A stretch of DNA of 64,000 nucleotides, from the NCBI GenBank assembly GCA_965649825.1, contig OZ287702.1, positions 1,116,001 through 1,180,000 of the forward strand, given 5' to 3'. A program made the position numbers and the translations under genes. The stretch's first letter is position 1. Each line of letters opens with the position of its first letter. Source of the stretch: Penicillus capitatus (taxonomy: Eukaryota > Chlorophyta). Positions 1-10,396 of the stretch are shown in pieces. The notes beneath the pieces are model-generated. The model did not search any database, had not been told where the DNA came from, and was given only the letters and a program-made list of their open reading frames with translations.

Positions 1-294
1 ACTGAGATACAAAACGGGGGACAATGAGTCTTGTTAACATCTCAGATTTTAAGATCGTTTACGTTCGCGTGTGTTGTTCACGACAGCGCGACATGGTTTT
101 GCACTTGCCGGTCCAAGATGCAAAGTGGTCTACGCATTTTCGCCGGCCTTTTTTCGCGTTGTTTCCTTCGGGATGTGTCTGTTAAACGTTGCTTCAGAAG
201 ACGCAGTAAAGTTCTTAAAAGAAAGCTCGTGCGCAGAAGTTCCAAATCTAATCGAATCTCTTTTTACTTATACGCATGATGTGATGTTACCACC

Positions 295-1969
295 GTGCTG
301 AGCACGGGACGATGTTCAGTAATGATCTTCATTACTTGCCTTCATCATCCCATCTCGACAGTGTCCGCTACACCTATCCTCGAAAAGAGTGAACGTGTTT
401 CTGTTCGACAGCATAACTTTTCTGACCGTCGCACTACAGTATCTCCTACGCGCAAAGTGGTCCGTGGGAATTTTTCTGGTGTCGGTCGGATTCTGCATAA
501 CCCCCAACTAATCACTCATGTCACTACTTCGGATCCTGATTCATCTGAGCGCCCAGATGTTCATTCGGGATTGCAGTCCATTCCCTTTTCTGTTTGGCAG
601 CCTCGTTTTCCTTACTTGTTTACTGATGACAATTGTGGATATGGTATATCTGCACCTCATAGGGCTCTCGCTGTTCACGCCAATGAACTCGTTTGGAAGT
701 CTCCTGTTCCTTTCTCGAATTTTGGTACTCCTCCGTGGTTGACGGATTGTTCTCCTCAGGCTGCACAAGCTGAGATTCGGTCACTACTATCCAGAGGGGT
801 TATTCAGGAACTCAAACCTTTTGACCGTGGATTCTTTCGCCGATTGTTTCCTTAAAAACCTGATGGTCGTGTTAGAGTTGTGATGGGGGTACACCAACGG
901 TTCTGGCCCCGCGGACCGGACACGCTGTCCGCTTCCTGATGGGACGGCGGTCCGCGGGTGCCGACGGGTATATAAGCTGACGTCACGCCCTGCCTGTAGC
1001 ATTTGCATTTGCTCAGGTTCGTCCCTCCGCTTCGCCGTGGCGCGTGCGCGCGACGCGGTGCGTCTTTCGTTTGGCATCCCCGTCAAGTTGTTGTCGATTT
1101 TCAAAAGTTAAATCTTTACTCTGAGGTGTGGAACTCGTACACCCCTGATACTTGCACCGCTCTTCGTGCGGTTGATCCATCTTGGCGTTTGTTTACTGTC
1201 CTTGACCTTCGAGATGGTTACTTTCATATACCTGTCGACACTTCCTTAAGTTCACTGTCTTGCTTCTTTTGTTTTGGTCGCCGATATCGTTTCGTGACAC
1301 TTCTCAAGGTTGGACATCCAGTGTTGGATTCTTCAATGATAGAGTGCGGCGTATTTTGGGCCACCTCCCAGGCACTGCTTATTTTGATGACATTGTTGTG
1401 GGGGACACGATGAGAAATCACACGGTCGTAATTTGGAGGCCGTCTTATCAGCTTTACAGACTGCTGGAATGCACGTGAACCCATAAAAAGTTCAGCTTTG
1501 TAGCCCGACTGTACAGTTCTTGGGTTTTCTCTATCTGGTGATGCGTACCATCAACGCAATTATATCTCTAGGCAACTTGCCCAATTAATTGCCAGCGGTT
1601 AGTTCGAAGAAAGATCTTCAACGTATTTTGGGTATTTTCACTGCGTGTCGGGGTACTTGTCCTGGGTAGGGGCTTGCTAGCGCACCTCTTGACGCTTATC
1701 TTCAAACCCGTGTTCGAGAAGTTGACTGGTCGGTGGTGCAAAACATCGTCCGTTCGGTGGCCGCCCATCTACTACGTGACTCGCTTTCTTTTTGGCGTTG
1801 TGTTTCCTGTCCTGTTTTTCACTTAGAAGTCGATGCTCCTCTCTTCAGAACTCCGTCCGGTATTATAGAGTCCTACGTTGTGGACCACTTGCTCCGCACC
1901 ACGCAGAAGGAGTTCTGCTCGTTCTTGTTGACGAAAGTGATCGAGGCGTTTCTGAAAAGTCGGATATAA
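295..1969 (+). pseudogene. Decayed LTR-retroelement pol (reverse transcriptase-RNase H)
   Basis: Reverse transcriptase motifs can be followed in order across broken frames. The pre-RT segment EIRSLLSRGVI is followed by KPDG, then a palm motif LDLRDGYFHIPVD near 1200-1240, then TSSVGFFNDRVRRIL and the catalytic box YFDDIVVG near 1380-1400. A connection segment VQFLGF follows near 1513, and an RNase H start HLEVDA near 1820-1840. The reading frame is destroyed by a TAA stop at 853-855, a 205-bp insertion at 881-1085, a frameshift near 1290-1320, and further shifts around 1480-1700. The motif order and the YxDD box place it with LTR-type retroelements (Ty3-like or retrovirus-like). I see no integrase or gag that I can support, and the 5' end may lie outside the window. 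It is non-functional as it stands. Confidence 0.82.
881..1085 (+). mobile_element. Solo LTR (205 bp) inserted in the RT pseudogene
   Basis: The element starts TGATGGGG and ends CCCCGTCA, so it has the TG...CA ends and short inverted termini typical of an LTR. It is flanked by a perfect 5-bp direct repeat AGTTG (876-880 and 1086-1090), which fits an integrase target-site duplication. Removing the element plus one repeat (210 bp, 70 codons) restores an unbroken RT reading frame across the site. Internally there is a TATA box (TATATAA, 969-975), a CRE-like palindrome TGACGTCA (978-985), and a GC-rich inverted repeat (908-918 with 948-958). No internal retroelement sequence remains, so LTR-LTR recombination is the likely origin. 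A very small non-autonomous TIR element is the alternative. Confidence 0.78.
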
Positions 1970-2227
1970 CGGTGGGTATGGAAAGAGGCGCGCGGGATGG
2001 CCCGCTCCGCGTTGTCGTCGTGGGCCAGGATGACATCTCAAATCAAGCACACGACGTTCTTACAGTGAAACACCAAAGACAACAAACGGTAAAAACTCTG
2101 CCTCTTATGCCCACCCCCTGATTTGACTTCGTAGACAGGTCACTCATCCGCTTCCCAGCTCCATGGAAACACGTCTGTAAAAGAATGGCGCAATTCTGAC
2201 GGAACGATGATGGGACGTCTATGTTAT

Positions 2228-2247
2228 AAGTGACATTTCTGTCACTT
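2228..2247. repeat. Imperfect palindrome with GTGACA core
   Basis: AAGTGACA and TGTCACTT form 8-bp arms separated by TTTC. The 16-bp core is the same, apart from one base, as the core of the palindrome at 20380-20404 upstream of the Aha1 gene. Function unknown; it could be a transcription-factor site or a fragment of a repeat. Confidence 0.6.
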
Positions 2248-2279
2248 AGCACTTGTCGCGTCAGTGGCTGTGCGACGTA

Positions 2280-2480
2280 ACCGTCACTGATGAGTCGCAA
2301 ACAAGTCGTGATGACTGGGAATGAGTTCCTAAGAAGTTCCTAAAAAACTTCTAGAAGTTCATACTGAATTCCCTTCTCTCATTGAGAATCTCATTGTGAA
2401 CTCATTCTTGAAGTTCATCGATCTTTCCTGTCGTCACATCAGGGATTGAGTATTTAAGCAAGGCTCGGACAAATAAAACA
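2280..2480 (+). promoter_or_regulatory. Promoter-like block: HSE-like motifs, TATA-like box, AATAAA
   Basis: A cluster of alternating GAA/TTC units surrounds a 14-bp palindrome AACTTCTAGAAGTT (2346-2359), which resembles a heat-shock element. About 100 bp downstream are a TATTTAAG box (2451-2458) and AATAAA (2472-2477). This lies 3' of the retroelement pol relic, so it may be the U3/R part of its 3' LTR. The LTR ends could not be defined, so that identity is inference. Confidence 0.4.
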
Positions 2481-3378
2481 CCTTTCGTTTAACGTCAAAG
2501 TTTACACTTGTGTTCTGAATCACATACAATCTGTTCCAAGTCCAAAAACAACATTCACTGTCCATCCTCTTTTGTAACAAGTTGTCTGTTGGCTGCAATC
2601 ACTGAAGCCCCCTAACGTTGCGAATACATAAAGGACCGCCCGCCGCTCATTCCATAAACAAGACTTCCGCTGCGCTTGTGAAATGAGTCATTCCGGAGAC
2701 GTCGAATGCCCGGTCTTGCCCAGTGAACCACCGCCGCCCGTCCGCCAAGTATGGGCGGAAGATGTCGTGGCTGATGTGGGCAAGAAGACCGGACGAGATG
2801 AATCTTCACAACGTCCTCTGGCGAACACGAGGCCCTTCCGACACAACCGGCCGTGCCTCCTGAAGCACCCGACCTCAGCTGAATAAGACAGTCCGATTAC
2901 GATGGCCATCTTGACGACAGCTAAATAGAGTTAACTAGTGGCTTGCAGATCAGAACATGTCCTGCACGAGCATAGACATAGAATCGATACGTCACTTGCG
3001 CCGACAATGAGATTAGGATTGCAGAATCGCCAATGCTTAATCCAGTTGTGCGGCTGTTTAACGCAAACCGGGAATCGAACGAATTCTCGAAGACAGAAAG
3101 TGAGTGAGCATTCAGAATTGCGTTTCTTGTCCGTCAGATGTTGTCCCGCTAGCAATGGTCGTCACGACTAGTGAATCAAAAGTCAAGGTCCTCAGAGTCT
3201 CGCGTTTGTGTGAGGCTAGCTGAGTAATGCGGATTAACAAAAAACCAATAGCGGACTCAAAGCCGCGATCTTTTCAACACTGGTTCGGAGCACATATTGG
3301 AGGTAGGTGCACAAACTAGCGTCGGCTAACGTTCTAAATGGTTTGTTCGTGTTTTCATAGAGTCCAGAAGAGCTTCGG

Positions 3379-4472
3379 TCAGTTCATTGTCACCGAGCGA
3401 AAGAACTCCAAGTTGTGTTTCATCGTGCGCTTGTAGATGCGCTTCGCATCGGTGACGTTGAAATGCTGCGGGAGATTCAACAGTTCAGCTGCTTCTGTCA
3501 CTAGCGGCCCAATCTCCAGAATTCCCGACACCCAACTCGTGTACGGACTTCCGAGACGAAAGACACCTAAAACAGAAATTGGCATGGAATCGGGCATCAG
3601 ATTTTAATTCACCTTTGTTTTTCATTCTCAATGCCAATTCATACCAAAGACGCACGTCGGAATCGGCAGCGATGGCGTTGTACTCTACTGGATAGCTTTT
3701 ATCGACTCTCTGCAGGTACCCGGCAAAGTCCTTTGTGGTGGGAGTCGGTGTGATGTCGTCTATGGCGATGTCGTACGTCTTGAGCGTCTGCTTTGCACTC
3801 GTCTTGTAGTCTTTAGACAAGCCTCTCAAGAATCTCTTCAGCTCCGGCGAGCATTTGGCTTTTTTGCAAGCTTTCATCCAAATGCGTGATGTGTGGATCT
3901 CCCAGTAAGCGTCCTGAAGACGCATCGCGTCGAATGCGTCTTTCGGCAATGTGCCATACAACACGCCTGCACAATATTTTTCGATGCAGACCGAAAAAAG
4001 GCGAAGCACCTTGAATGAATTCTGTATTGAACGCTTTCTCGACGGTGTCGATGTTCTCACACCACAACTGCTCGCTCAAGGTTGCGTGGACATGAGGGCT
4101 GGGAGGACAGTCCCATTTGAATTCTGACACCGTGATGGTGGGGCCGATGTTAATTTCCTCGTCCGCGAATACCCAACTGCTTGTGTCCTGCTCCTCGTCC
4201 GCGAATGCCCAACTGCTTGTGTCCTGCTCCGCGTTCGTCGATGGTTTGTATGTCTCCTTGTGCATGGCGAACAGGGTTAGGAAGACACTAATTAGGACAA
4301 CAATAATGGAAAGGCCCCAACAAAGAAGCTTGGGCCGCAGATCTGTGGTAAACGTTATTTGCGCCGTGACCACCATTTCCTTTTGCGTCGACGAAGAAGC
4401 CGTTACGGAGCGATAGCGTCGAGGAGGTCGCTCAAGTGACGGCGCGTACGACTGTTTGCGACGATTGGGCGA
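3379..4472 (-). pseudogene. Broken copy of the type II membrane-protein gene
   Basis: This is the paralogue of the gene at 16637-17684. It keeps the basic cytoplasmic segment, one membrane span (LLCWGLSIIV, about 4300), the luminal segment and the C-terminal exon after a short intron near 3600. Homology ends just short of where copy 2 has its ATG, so no equivalent start exists here. A single-base frameshift lies near 3990-4000, where the frame changes from residues like ASPFFGLHRK to CAGVLYGTLP. A 36-bp tandem duplication (4157-4192 and 4193-4228) repeats TSSWxFADEE. It probably makes no full product. The family is not one I recognise. Confidence 0.75.
4157..4228. repeat. 36-bp tandem duplication, two units
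   Basis: Units 4157-4192 and 4193-4228 differ at one base and add 12 residues in frame to the membrane-protein relic. Copy 2 of the segmental duplication has only one unit, so this arose after the duplication or was lost from copy 2. Confidence 0.9.
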
Positions 4473-4479
4473 TCCTTTC

Positions 4480-5140
4480 TCAAAGATCGAATTAGTAATG
4501 TTAATCTTGGAGTTCTGTGATAGTATTCCTAGACCATACGGATTACGACAAACACTAGCAATGCTCTCTAGTACACACCTGCATGATGCAGTTGTATGGC
4601 TGTTTTTTCTTCATGCACGATGGCATTCATCGAAGACGATGAGCGCGATATCGGAGATACCCATTTCTCTAACCATAAGAAGATATCACATCAAAGCGAC
4701 GAAGAAATCGCTCACTGTCTCCGAAGGAGATTGGGCAGAATCTGTGGCGTCATGACCAAGACATCTCTCAGGATTAGCGACTCCAGGTAGAGGTATCGAG
4801 ACTTCGTCATTTAATTGATCCCTCGAGTGTTCAGAAACACGGAGATCCGTGAACTGCTTCAGAACACCCGCCAGTTGATGGGGGACCAGTCCTTTTTTAG
4901 AGACCAAAAAGAAAATGCATTTCCGTGGTGCCTTTGCGTTCGAAGCCTTGTAGGCCATCTTCGCCGCCACTTCCCGAATCAGAAAAACAGAAATGAAAGT
5001 CTTGCCAGATCCTGTATCCAAGTAGGCAATGACAGTTCTGCGACACGCGGTCGGTAGAGATCCAACTGGCGCTGACGAATCGTCACACGCCATCCCTTCT
5101 CATCCACCAAATCCTTCACTTGCTACATCTCAGAACTCCT
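4480..5140 (-). pseudogene. Relic of a Dicer-type RNA helicase domain
   Basis: In order on the minus strand are a Q-motif-like RQRQLDLYR (about 5060), motif I YLDTGSGKTFI (about 5000), then CIFFLV and FTDLRVSEHS. These are followed by VLVMTPQILPNLL in a second frame (about 4755) and motif II IVFDECHRA (about 4635). Beyond this, PYNCIMQ continues in another frame and joins EYYH across a 50-bp GT-AG intron (4529-4578). This order and wording match the N-terminal helicase of Dicer, as opposed to generic DEAD helicases. At least three frameshifts interrupt it, and no helicase C, PAZ or RNase III part follows. The sequence stops at the edge of the segmental duplication. Confidence 0.8.
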
Positions 5141-5191
5141 AGATACCATCCACCTTCCACCTGCCACTTTAGACACATGCCCATCCATACC

Positions 5192-5832
5192 TTACCATTG
5201 GAGTCCGATTTTTGAGATGCTCCCTGCACCACTGCCGCTCTGACAGATACGACAGAGACGGTCGGATTTGTGGGAGTTCGTGTGATGAGAGGCGATGGCA
5301 TGGGAAGATTTGTCAGTACCAGATGGATGGACCGTCGCAGCAGGAAACGGTCCACAAATGGGCATCTCTCTTGGCGGCATCGCGCGGAGAACACGATACA
5401 CCATTGATCGACCCATCAACGCCGCTTGCAGTATCTTCGTCGGCAGCTTCGCGTGCATATGGTACAGGACAATCTGAATCGGCGGGATGTTTCCCGAGAC
5501 AAGAACACTTAGAGACACAAGCGTCACCCTAAACGTTCCGATAGTGGGCATACCATTATGCATCCTGTATTTTACTTGCAGGGCTTACTCTCCGTCAAGT
5601 CCACTGTGGGAAGCGACGCATGCTTCCGATTGTGACTTGTCGTCGACCTCGAATGCTTGTTGGTTTTCTGAGGGTACACTGCGCCGAAGAAAGAGTCGTG
5701 TAAGATTTCTTTCACGCTGCTTTCGTCGCTCTCGGAGTCCGACTCGCTTATCGTATAGAAATTACCGTCGTCGGATGCGGCGCCGGATATCGATGGATTC
5801 CTTATAATACTTCTCCTACCCACGTACTGCAA
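5192..5832 (-). CDS. Possible spliced hypothetical exons upstream of the Dicer relic
   Basis: An acidic, serine-rich reading frame starting at 5832 (with SESDSESDESS) can be joined to a second frame ending near 5192. The join uses a 47-bp GT-AG intron, about the window's normal intron size. The second exon carries CRICQ, but I could not complete a RING-CH pattern. A further 57-bp intron candidate leads towards the Dicer-like Q motif, so this could be the 5' part of the same decayed gene. No homology is recognised and a stop interrupts the onward path, so it may be non-coding. Confidence 0.25.
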
Positions 5833-6310
5833 TGTTACCTGTTACGCTTGTTTTGTTTCGAGTATTCTCTGTTCTGCAATCACGCAACATTAATAGAAAC
5901 GAGCTGGGATGTGTTAAGAACACCTTGATTTCTACCTTTCTAGAAAATCGGTGACGTCGGGTGAACTCTACAGAGGACGATATTGTGCTTCCAGATGGGC
6001 AGCTAAGGGTTGATGATGAGTTTAGGCAGAATTCATAGGACGAAAGCGGAAAGCAACATTCCTTGTAAAAACAGAAGGAAAACGGATGTGTGCAGAAAAA
6101 CAATCGAAATGTAAATGAACAACTCGTCGAGAATCTTCGCACATGTATGCGAACATCGTCGACGAGTCGGAAGCGGAGTGCACACAATACTATACTTGGC
6201 GAGAGGCTTATGTGCTTTGGAAAGTGCACCAGCTGGCAACAGCCAATTCTCGAGTGAAGATTCTTCAGAGTCCCATGGAATCACACATCGACACCGACAA
6301 GATGGTGTAC

Positions 6311-7553
6311 CTAGCAATTCCTAAAAGGCCTCTTGGACGGGGATGTATCGATCGACGTCGAAAAGAGTTCCTCGGAATCCACTCTGCTGAGATCTGTCAG
6401 CCAAGGATCGATGTAGGTATCATCCTGACGTTCGAGGAAATCATCTTCGCCGGATTCCTCGTCATCGAATCGAACTGAAGCTGCGCCGGCCAACCTCTGT
6501 AAGACAACTGCCAGACAGGCCATCCGCTCGAACTCTTCTAGTGACATGCCAATCATCAGACACGTTGGATACACAGCCACTTCTGGCATGCAAACTGTCA
6601 GCTGCCCTCTGTCTTGCGACGACCATCCACATTCTCTCAGCCAGTGCCCAAGTAAGGCTGCTGAGAATTCTGTTGGCCTTTCCAGCATCCGAGATTTCCA
6701 GTCGTCACACCAGCCATGCAGAGGGTGCCTGATCTTAGAGAACGAACTTGCCGATCTCGATGACACCGAGATCAGACTTTCCTCGGGGACAGTTTCATCA
6801 ATGCTTATACGTCTGGATACCGAGTCTGATTCGAGGTTCGAGAGTGGACAGTCTTGCTGGACAGAAGCCACATCTGGATTGGGCTTGACCTGTCTCCTGT
6901 CCGTGCCGCAGGGAGGCATTCCGTGTGCTATCGACTTGACTCCATGTCAAAGGCCGTTGCCTCCGGCGCCTGTGAAGCCAATCTCCGGTCCACCGAGCCT
7001 TGGAGCGCTGCCTTAGCGCCAAGTCGACGACTCGTGGCGCTCGCTTTACAGTGTAACCCATGTGCATCTTGGCCCTTGTCGTACAGGATCGGGGGCGAAT
7101 TTGCCAACGGTCTCTGGAATTCACGGTTGCGTATACTGAATCTGTACGCGTCCCCCGCTTCAACGACGTCTGCTGAAGGTGCGAACCGACGCACTTGCTC
7201 ATTCAGCAGGGTGGATTCTCGTCTTCAAGACCAGCACAAACCATTCCGTCGTCCCATCTCTCAGTCTCTCAGTGCATGAGCTTCTCCAGACGGCCCTGGC
7301 AGAACTGGTTGGCCGTCTTTGGGTTACGATGGGAACTGCTCGACGACTGCTCTCGATACAGCTTCCCCTTTTTCTTTAGTGCATCCAAAACGCACAGGTA
7401 CCTGTGGCTCGTGAAACTGTCTTGCCTGCTTAGGAATGGCGATGTCCTCATCTCCATGGAGAGGAATTGCATTGCCTCAGGTACACCACATCCAGCATGA
7501 AACACATTGATCCCGTCAACGTAGTGTCTGTTTCGCCCAAGACGGCGACACAA
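6311..7553 (-). CDS. Possible hypothetical multi-exon gene
   Basis: Three minus-strand open segments look protein-like: 7269-7553, a segment near 7060-7190 and the 202-codon frame 6311-6919. They are separated by stretches with plausible splice sites. The last segment is acidic near its C-terminus and has a Cys/Trp-rich centre. I recognise no domain, and other frames here are equally open, so this is tentative. Confidence 0.22.
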
Positions 7554-8812
7554 CTCACGACCGAATGGCCGTCTGGAGCTGTATAGCAGCCTGGTTGGTC
7601 TCCTGAGATGCGCCGCAATGCTTGCGTTGCTTACTTTGAGGAGACTGGCACATCGAGACGATCCTTCTTCATGTAAACATTGCTGTTGGTTTCATTGCTG
7701 AGAGCTGTCTGTTTTTTCCAACTGGAAGAGTATCGACACTATAGAATGGCATCCTGCACGCACATGCACTGTAAACAGTCACACGTGTAACACAAATCAT
7801 CATGTTATCCTCCAACACTCGCTTCACTCTCTCACTCTGCTCTCTGCGTTTTCTGGGAGTTCAAAAGAAATTGCTATGATGCAATACCGATTCCCTCAAC
7901 GCTTATCAACAGGTACAACGATCTCATGCGCGCACGCCGACGCTGCTATCATTTCTATCAGAGCTCCTTCCTCTGCGTCTTAAAACTTGTTCAGAACATT
8001 TGAGGTCGGCCAGAACGAAACACCCCATAAAGGTAAAGATTCAGCTGTTTTGGTTGCTGCAACGATAGTGGCATGTCCTCCGCCGTCCAGCACCACTCCA
8101 GAGCTCCACCTCAGAAAGCACGAGAAGATGAATGTGCCATCGAACACTCTCGTGCACATATCACTCTTCCTCGGCGATATGTCCTACCTAGACTGCTTCA
8201 GAGCAGAATACGAGCAAGACAACTGCTCCAGAACACAGCTGCTCTGCCAACCTGGAAACACGAAAGACGCAGGTCTTTCGTAATCTCACTCAAAAACAGC
8301 GATTCCCTGAGCTCTCTCTTTTCACGCGCTAGCAGACTGCGCTCGGCCAGAAGACTGGACCTGCTGCCATCCGCATGTGTCAGAGTTGCACCTGCCTGCC
8401 CGCAGCTCGCCCGTCACTCTCTGTGCCCATCACCCTGCTCAATGCAACTGGACGAGCGAACGCCGTTGACCGACTGCGCTCTTTCTTTCTCTGAGGGGCC
8501 GTGCATGCATCACCGGCCACTCCGAGTGCCCGAGCACAACGAGGATGTCTGCAGATCGATGGCAAACGACACTTCGGGGCTTCTGCGAGCGTCCAGCTCC
8601 ACGGAGAACGACGTCGACTGAAAGGAATCGGTTCCGCGACGCTCCTGTGAACGACTTCTGCGGCGAGTCGGCCCCCAACATCCACATCCGGAGACCAGAG
8701 ACCTCTAATGTCCGTGTCCTCTGACCGTTAGGCTGCAACCAAGGCGGCAAAAAGGACTTCCCCAGGCTGTAACTGACCTTTGTCTGTTTCTGCGCGCGCG
8801 TTTTCTACCGAG
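7554..8812. other. No supportable gene
   Basis: Several frames stay open for 60-180 codons on both strands, but none shows a recognisable domain, consistent codon usage or a linked splice pattern. I see no repeat here either. Confidence 0.5.
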
Positions 8813-10155
8813 ATGGACTGCGAGACAACGACGCCATGTGCCAACGACCCCAAATACACCTTCCCCGGAAAAGAGTAAGTGTTCTCCGTCTTCCGCCACC
8901 TCCGCCGCCATGCGTCATGGCCTCTGAGCCATGCGCTGACTTTTCCAGCGCTATCGCCTTCTGCGAGCGTCTTTTGGCCTGTGCGGACGTCAGACGCCAG
9001 AGAAGAGCTAATGGCCATCCGGTCGCGCAGCATGTGGCTCTTCCTGACGTCTACGCGCGTTTTTCTGTCTTACGGGCCGACGCCTACAGACACGTTGCTC
9101 TGCATGGCAGAGACTAACTCTTTTTGTGTGGTCTGTAGGTTCTCAGAGATAACCCTACGCGAGGTCAAGGGGAAGTACCCCCCTAGGGGGTTCGAGGGGC
9201 TGGATCCTGCCCAGAGGGAGGAATTATTCTGGGCCCTTAAAGCCCAGTCGACGGCGCAGATGGCGCCTAACAATGAGCCCCCTGTCCGGTTTGGACCACC
9301 CGGTGGCCAAACCGGACAGGACACGACAATGAGGAGGCGCCCCCGTCGAGTTTCCGCCGCGGACCGACAATGGCGCCTCGCTTCCGACCAAGGCATCCCA
9401 GAGGTAAGCCCCTCACATCCACACACACGATTCTTTATGCTTGTTTTGTCTAGGGAAATCCTCCACCGCCATCTGCGCCGAAGCAGCCAAGCCCAGTAAC
9501 GCAGCAATCCGCGCATCAGGCGCCGCTGCAGCACCCAAGCCCCCAACAGCAGGAATCCGCGCATCAGGCGCAGCCTCAGCCGCTGCAGCATCCATGGACA
9601 TCCATGGATTGCCATCCGCCGCCGCCACCACAGCAGTCATCTGAACCACCGCCACCGCAGCAGCCATGCTATCCGACGCAGCAGCAGCAACCTTCTGGGA
9701 CGCAGCAGCAGCAACATATCCCCGGGGCAACCATGCAATGGACCCCCTGTCCACCTCCAGAAAACACCACCCCACCTCCTTGCCTGCAGCCTGGTCCACC
9801 CTATCATCTCTTTCCTCCCCGTACCCAAGTCTTTTGCATCCCTGCATGCCCTCCACCTATCATTTCCCCCCGTCCTTTTAAATTCTCCTTCACCGCCCGA
9901 CCTCCCCCATTTCCAGAGCGCATCTCAGTTTTTTCGCTGAGGTGCCAGCCTGTGATTCCCCCTCGGCCATTCATTTTTTCTGTGGGGCCGCTAGGCATTC
10001 CTCCGAGACCTTACTTCATGTCCGGAGAATGCGTCCGTGTCGGTACGTCCGCCATCCCAGAGCGGTTATTTTTCCTCTCCGGAGCTTGCGTAAGCCACTC
10101 TTCTACCTTTTCTCTTCTATTGTGTGTTTCTGTGTAGGTTACTAGCGGACAATAG
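8813..10155 (+). CDS. Pro/Gln-rich protein with PRP(F/Y) repeats
   Basis: Exon 1 (8813-8874) is followed by a 74-bp intron (8875-8948). Exon 2 starts at 8949; its 3' junction with exon 3, which covers roughly 9124-9403, is unresolved. Intron 9404-9453 (50 bp) leads to exon 4 (9454-10089), and intron 10090-10137 (48 bp) leads to a final five-codon exon ending at TAG 10153-10155. The N-terminal half is charged and looks folded. Exon 4 starts with Gln/Pro/His-rich repeats (QQSAHQAPLQHPSPQQ) and ends with several units built on PPRPFxFS or PERxFFLSG. The family is not recognised. Such composition is common in RNA-binding, cell-wall or secreted proteins, but I see no signal peptide. It is the only clearly readable gene between 5 and 16 kb. 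Confidence 0.6.
9283..9318. repeat. 36-bp near-perfect palindrome inside an exon
   Basis: TGTCCGGTTTGG is followed 12 bases later by its exact reverse complement CCAAACCGGACA, and the middle is also nearly self-complementary. It is translated as part of exon 3 of the Pro/Gln-rich gene (around PPVRFGPPGGQTGQD). It would form a long hairpin in the mRNA. Confidence 0.85.
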
Positions 10156-10157
10156 CT

Positions 10158-10185
10158 CAAAGAGCCTTATCTGATAGGCTCTTTG
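10158..10185 (+). other. Stem-loop just after a stop codon
   Basis: CAAAGAGCCT (10158-10167) and AGGCTCTTTG (10176-10185) make a perfect 10-bp stem with an 8-nt loop, starting three bases after the TAG of the Pro/Gln-rich gene. It may be a 3'-UTR structural element. It does not match the histone stem-loop length. Confidence 0.6.
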
Positions 10186-10189
10186 GACA

Positions 10190-10396
10190 CTGTTTTCTTT
10201 TGGGGGCTGAAAAAAGAGAAAAAGTAAAAGAAAGTTTTTTTTTTGTTTTTTGTGGAGTTAGAGCTCTGCTTGCTGCCAGCTGTTTTCTTTTTCTTGGGGG
10301 GCTGCAAAAAGAAAAAAGAAAAAAAGTTTTTCAGTTTCTTCTGTGGAGTTAGGGATCTGCTTGCTGCCAACTGTTTTCTATTTTTTGCCTTTCAGA
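10190..10396. repeat. About 90-bp tandem repeat with A-tract/T-tract hairpins
   Basis: Units 10190-10279 and 10280-10370, plus a partial third from 10371, share CTGTTTTCT...GGGGGCTG, a long A/G-rich run, a T-rich run and GTGGAGTTAG...CTGCTTGCTGCCA. In each unit the A-rich run can pair with the T-rich run. Confidence 0.75.

Larger units (their letters stand above)
2919..4472. repeat. Segmental duplication, copy 1
   Basis: This 1.55-kb stretch is closely similar, base for base over long runs, to 16192-17681, in the same orientation 13.2 kb away. Copy 1 has an extra 18-bp stretch near 3003-3020 and an extra 36-bp tandem unit at 4193-4228. Its right edge joins directly to the Dicer-like relic. 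Both edges are sharp, and no target-site duplication is apparent. Confidence 0.9.

Noticed and set aside
3070-3090. tRNA T-arm-like GGGAATCGAACG (also at about 16328)
   Set aside because: The T-loop resembles a tRNA in reverse complement, but no matching acceptor, D-arm or anticodon stem can be folded around it in either copy.
5192-5290. RING-CH zinc finger suggested by CRICQ
   Set aside because: The remaining Cys/His positions do not follow in any frame or splice option.
8073-8621. 182-codon plus frame, Ser/Arg-rich
   Set aside because: No domain or splice partner, and the minus strand is equally open. Likely chance in GC-balanced DNA.
9070-9856. Ala-rich minus-strand frames opposite the Pro/Gln-rich exons
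   Set aside because: They are antisense shadows of CCG/CAG-rich codons. The plus strand has consistent introns and a stop.
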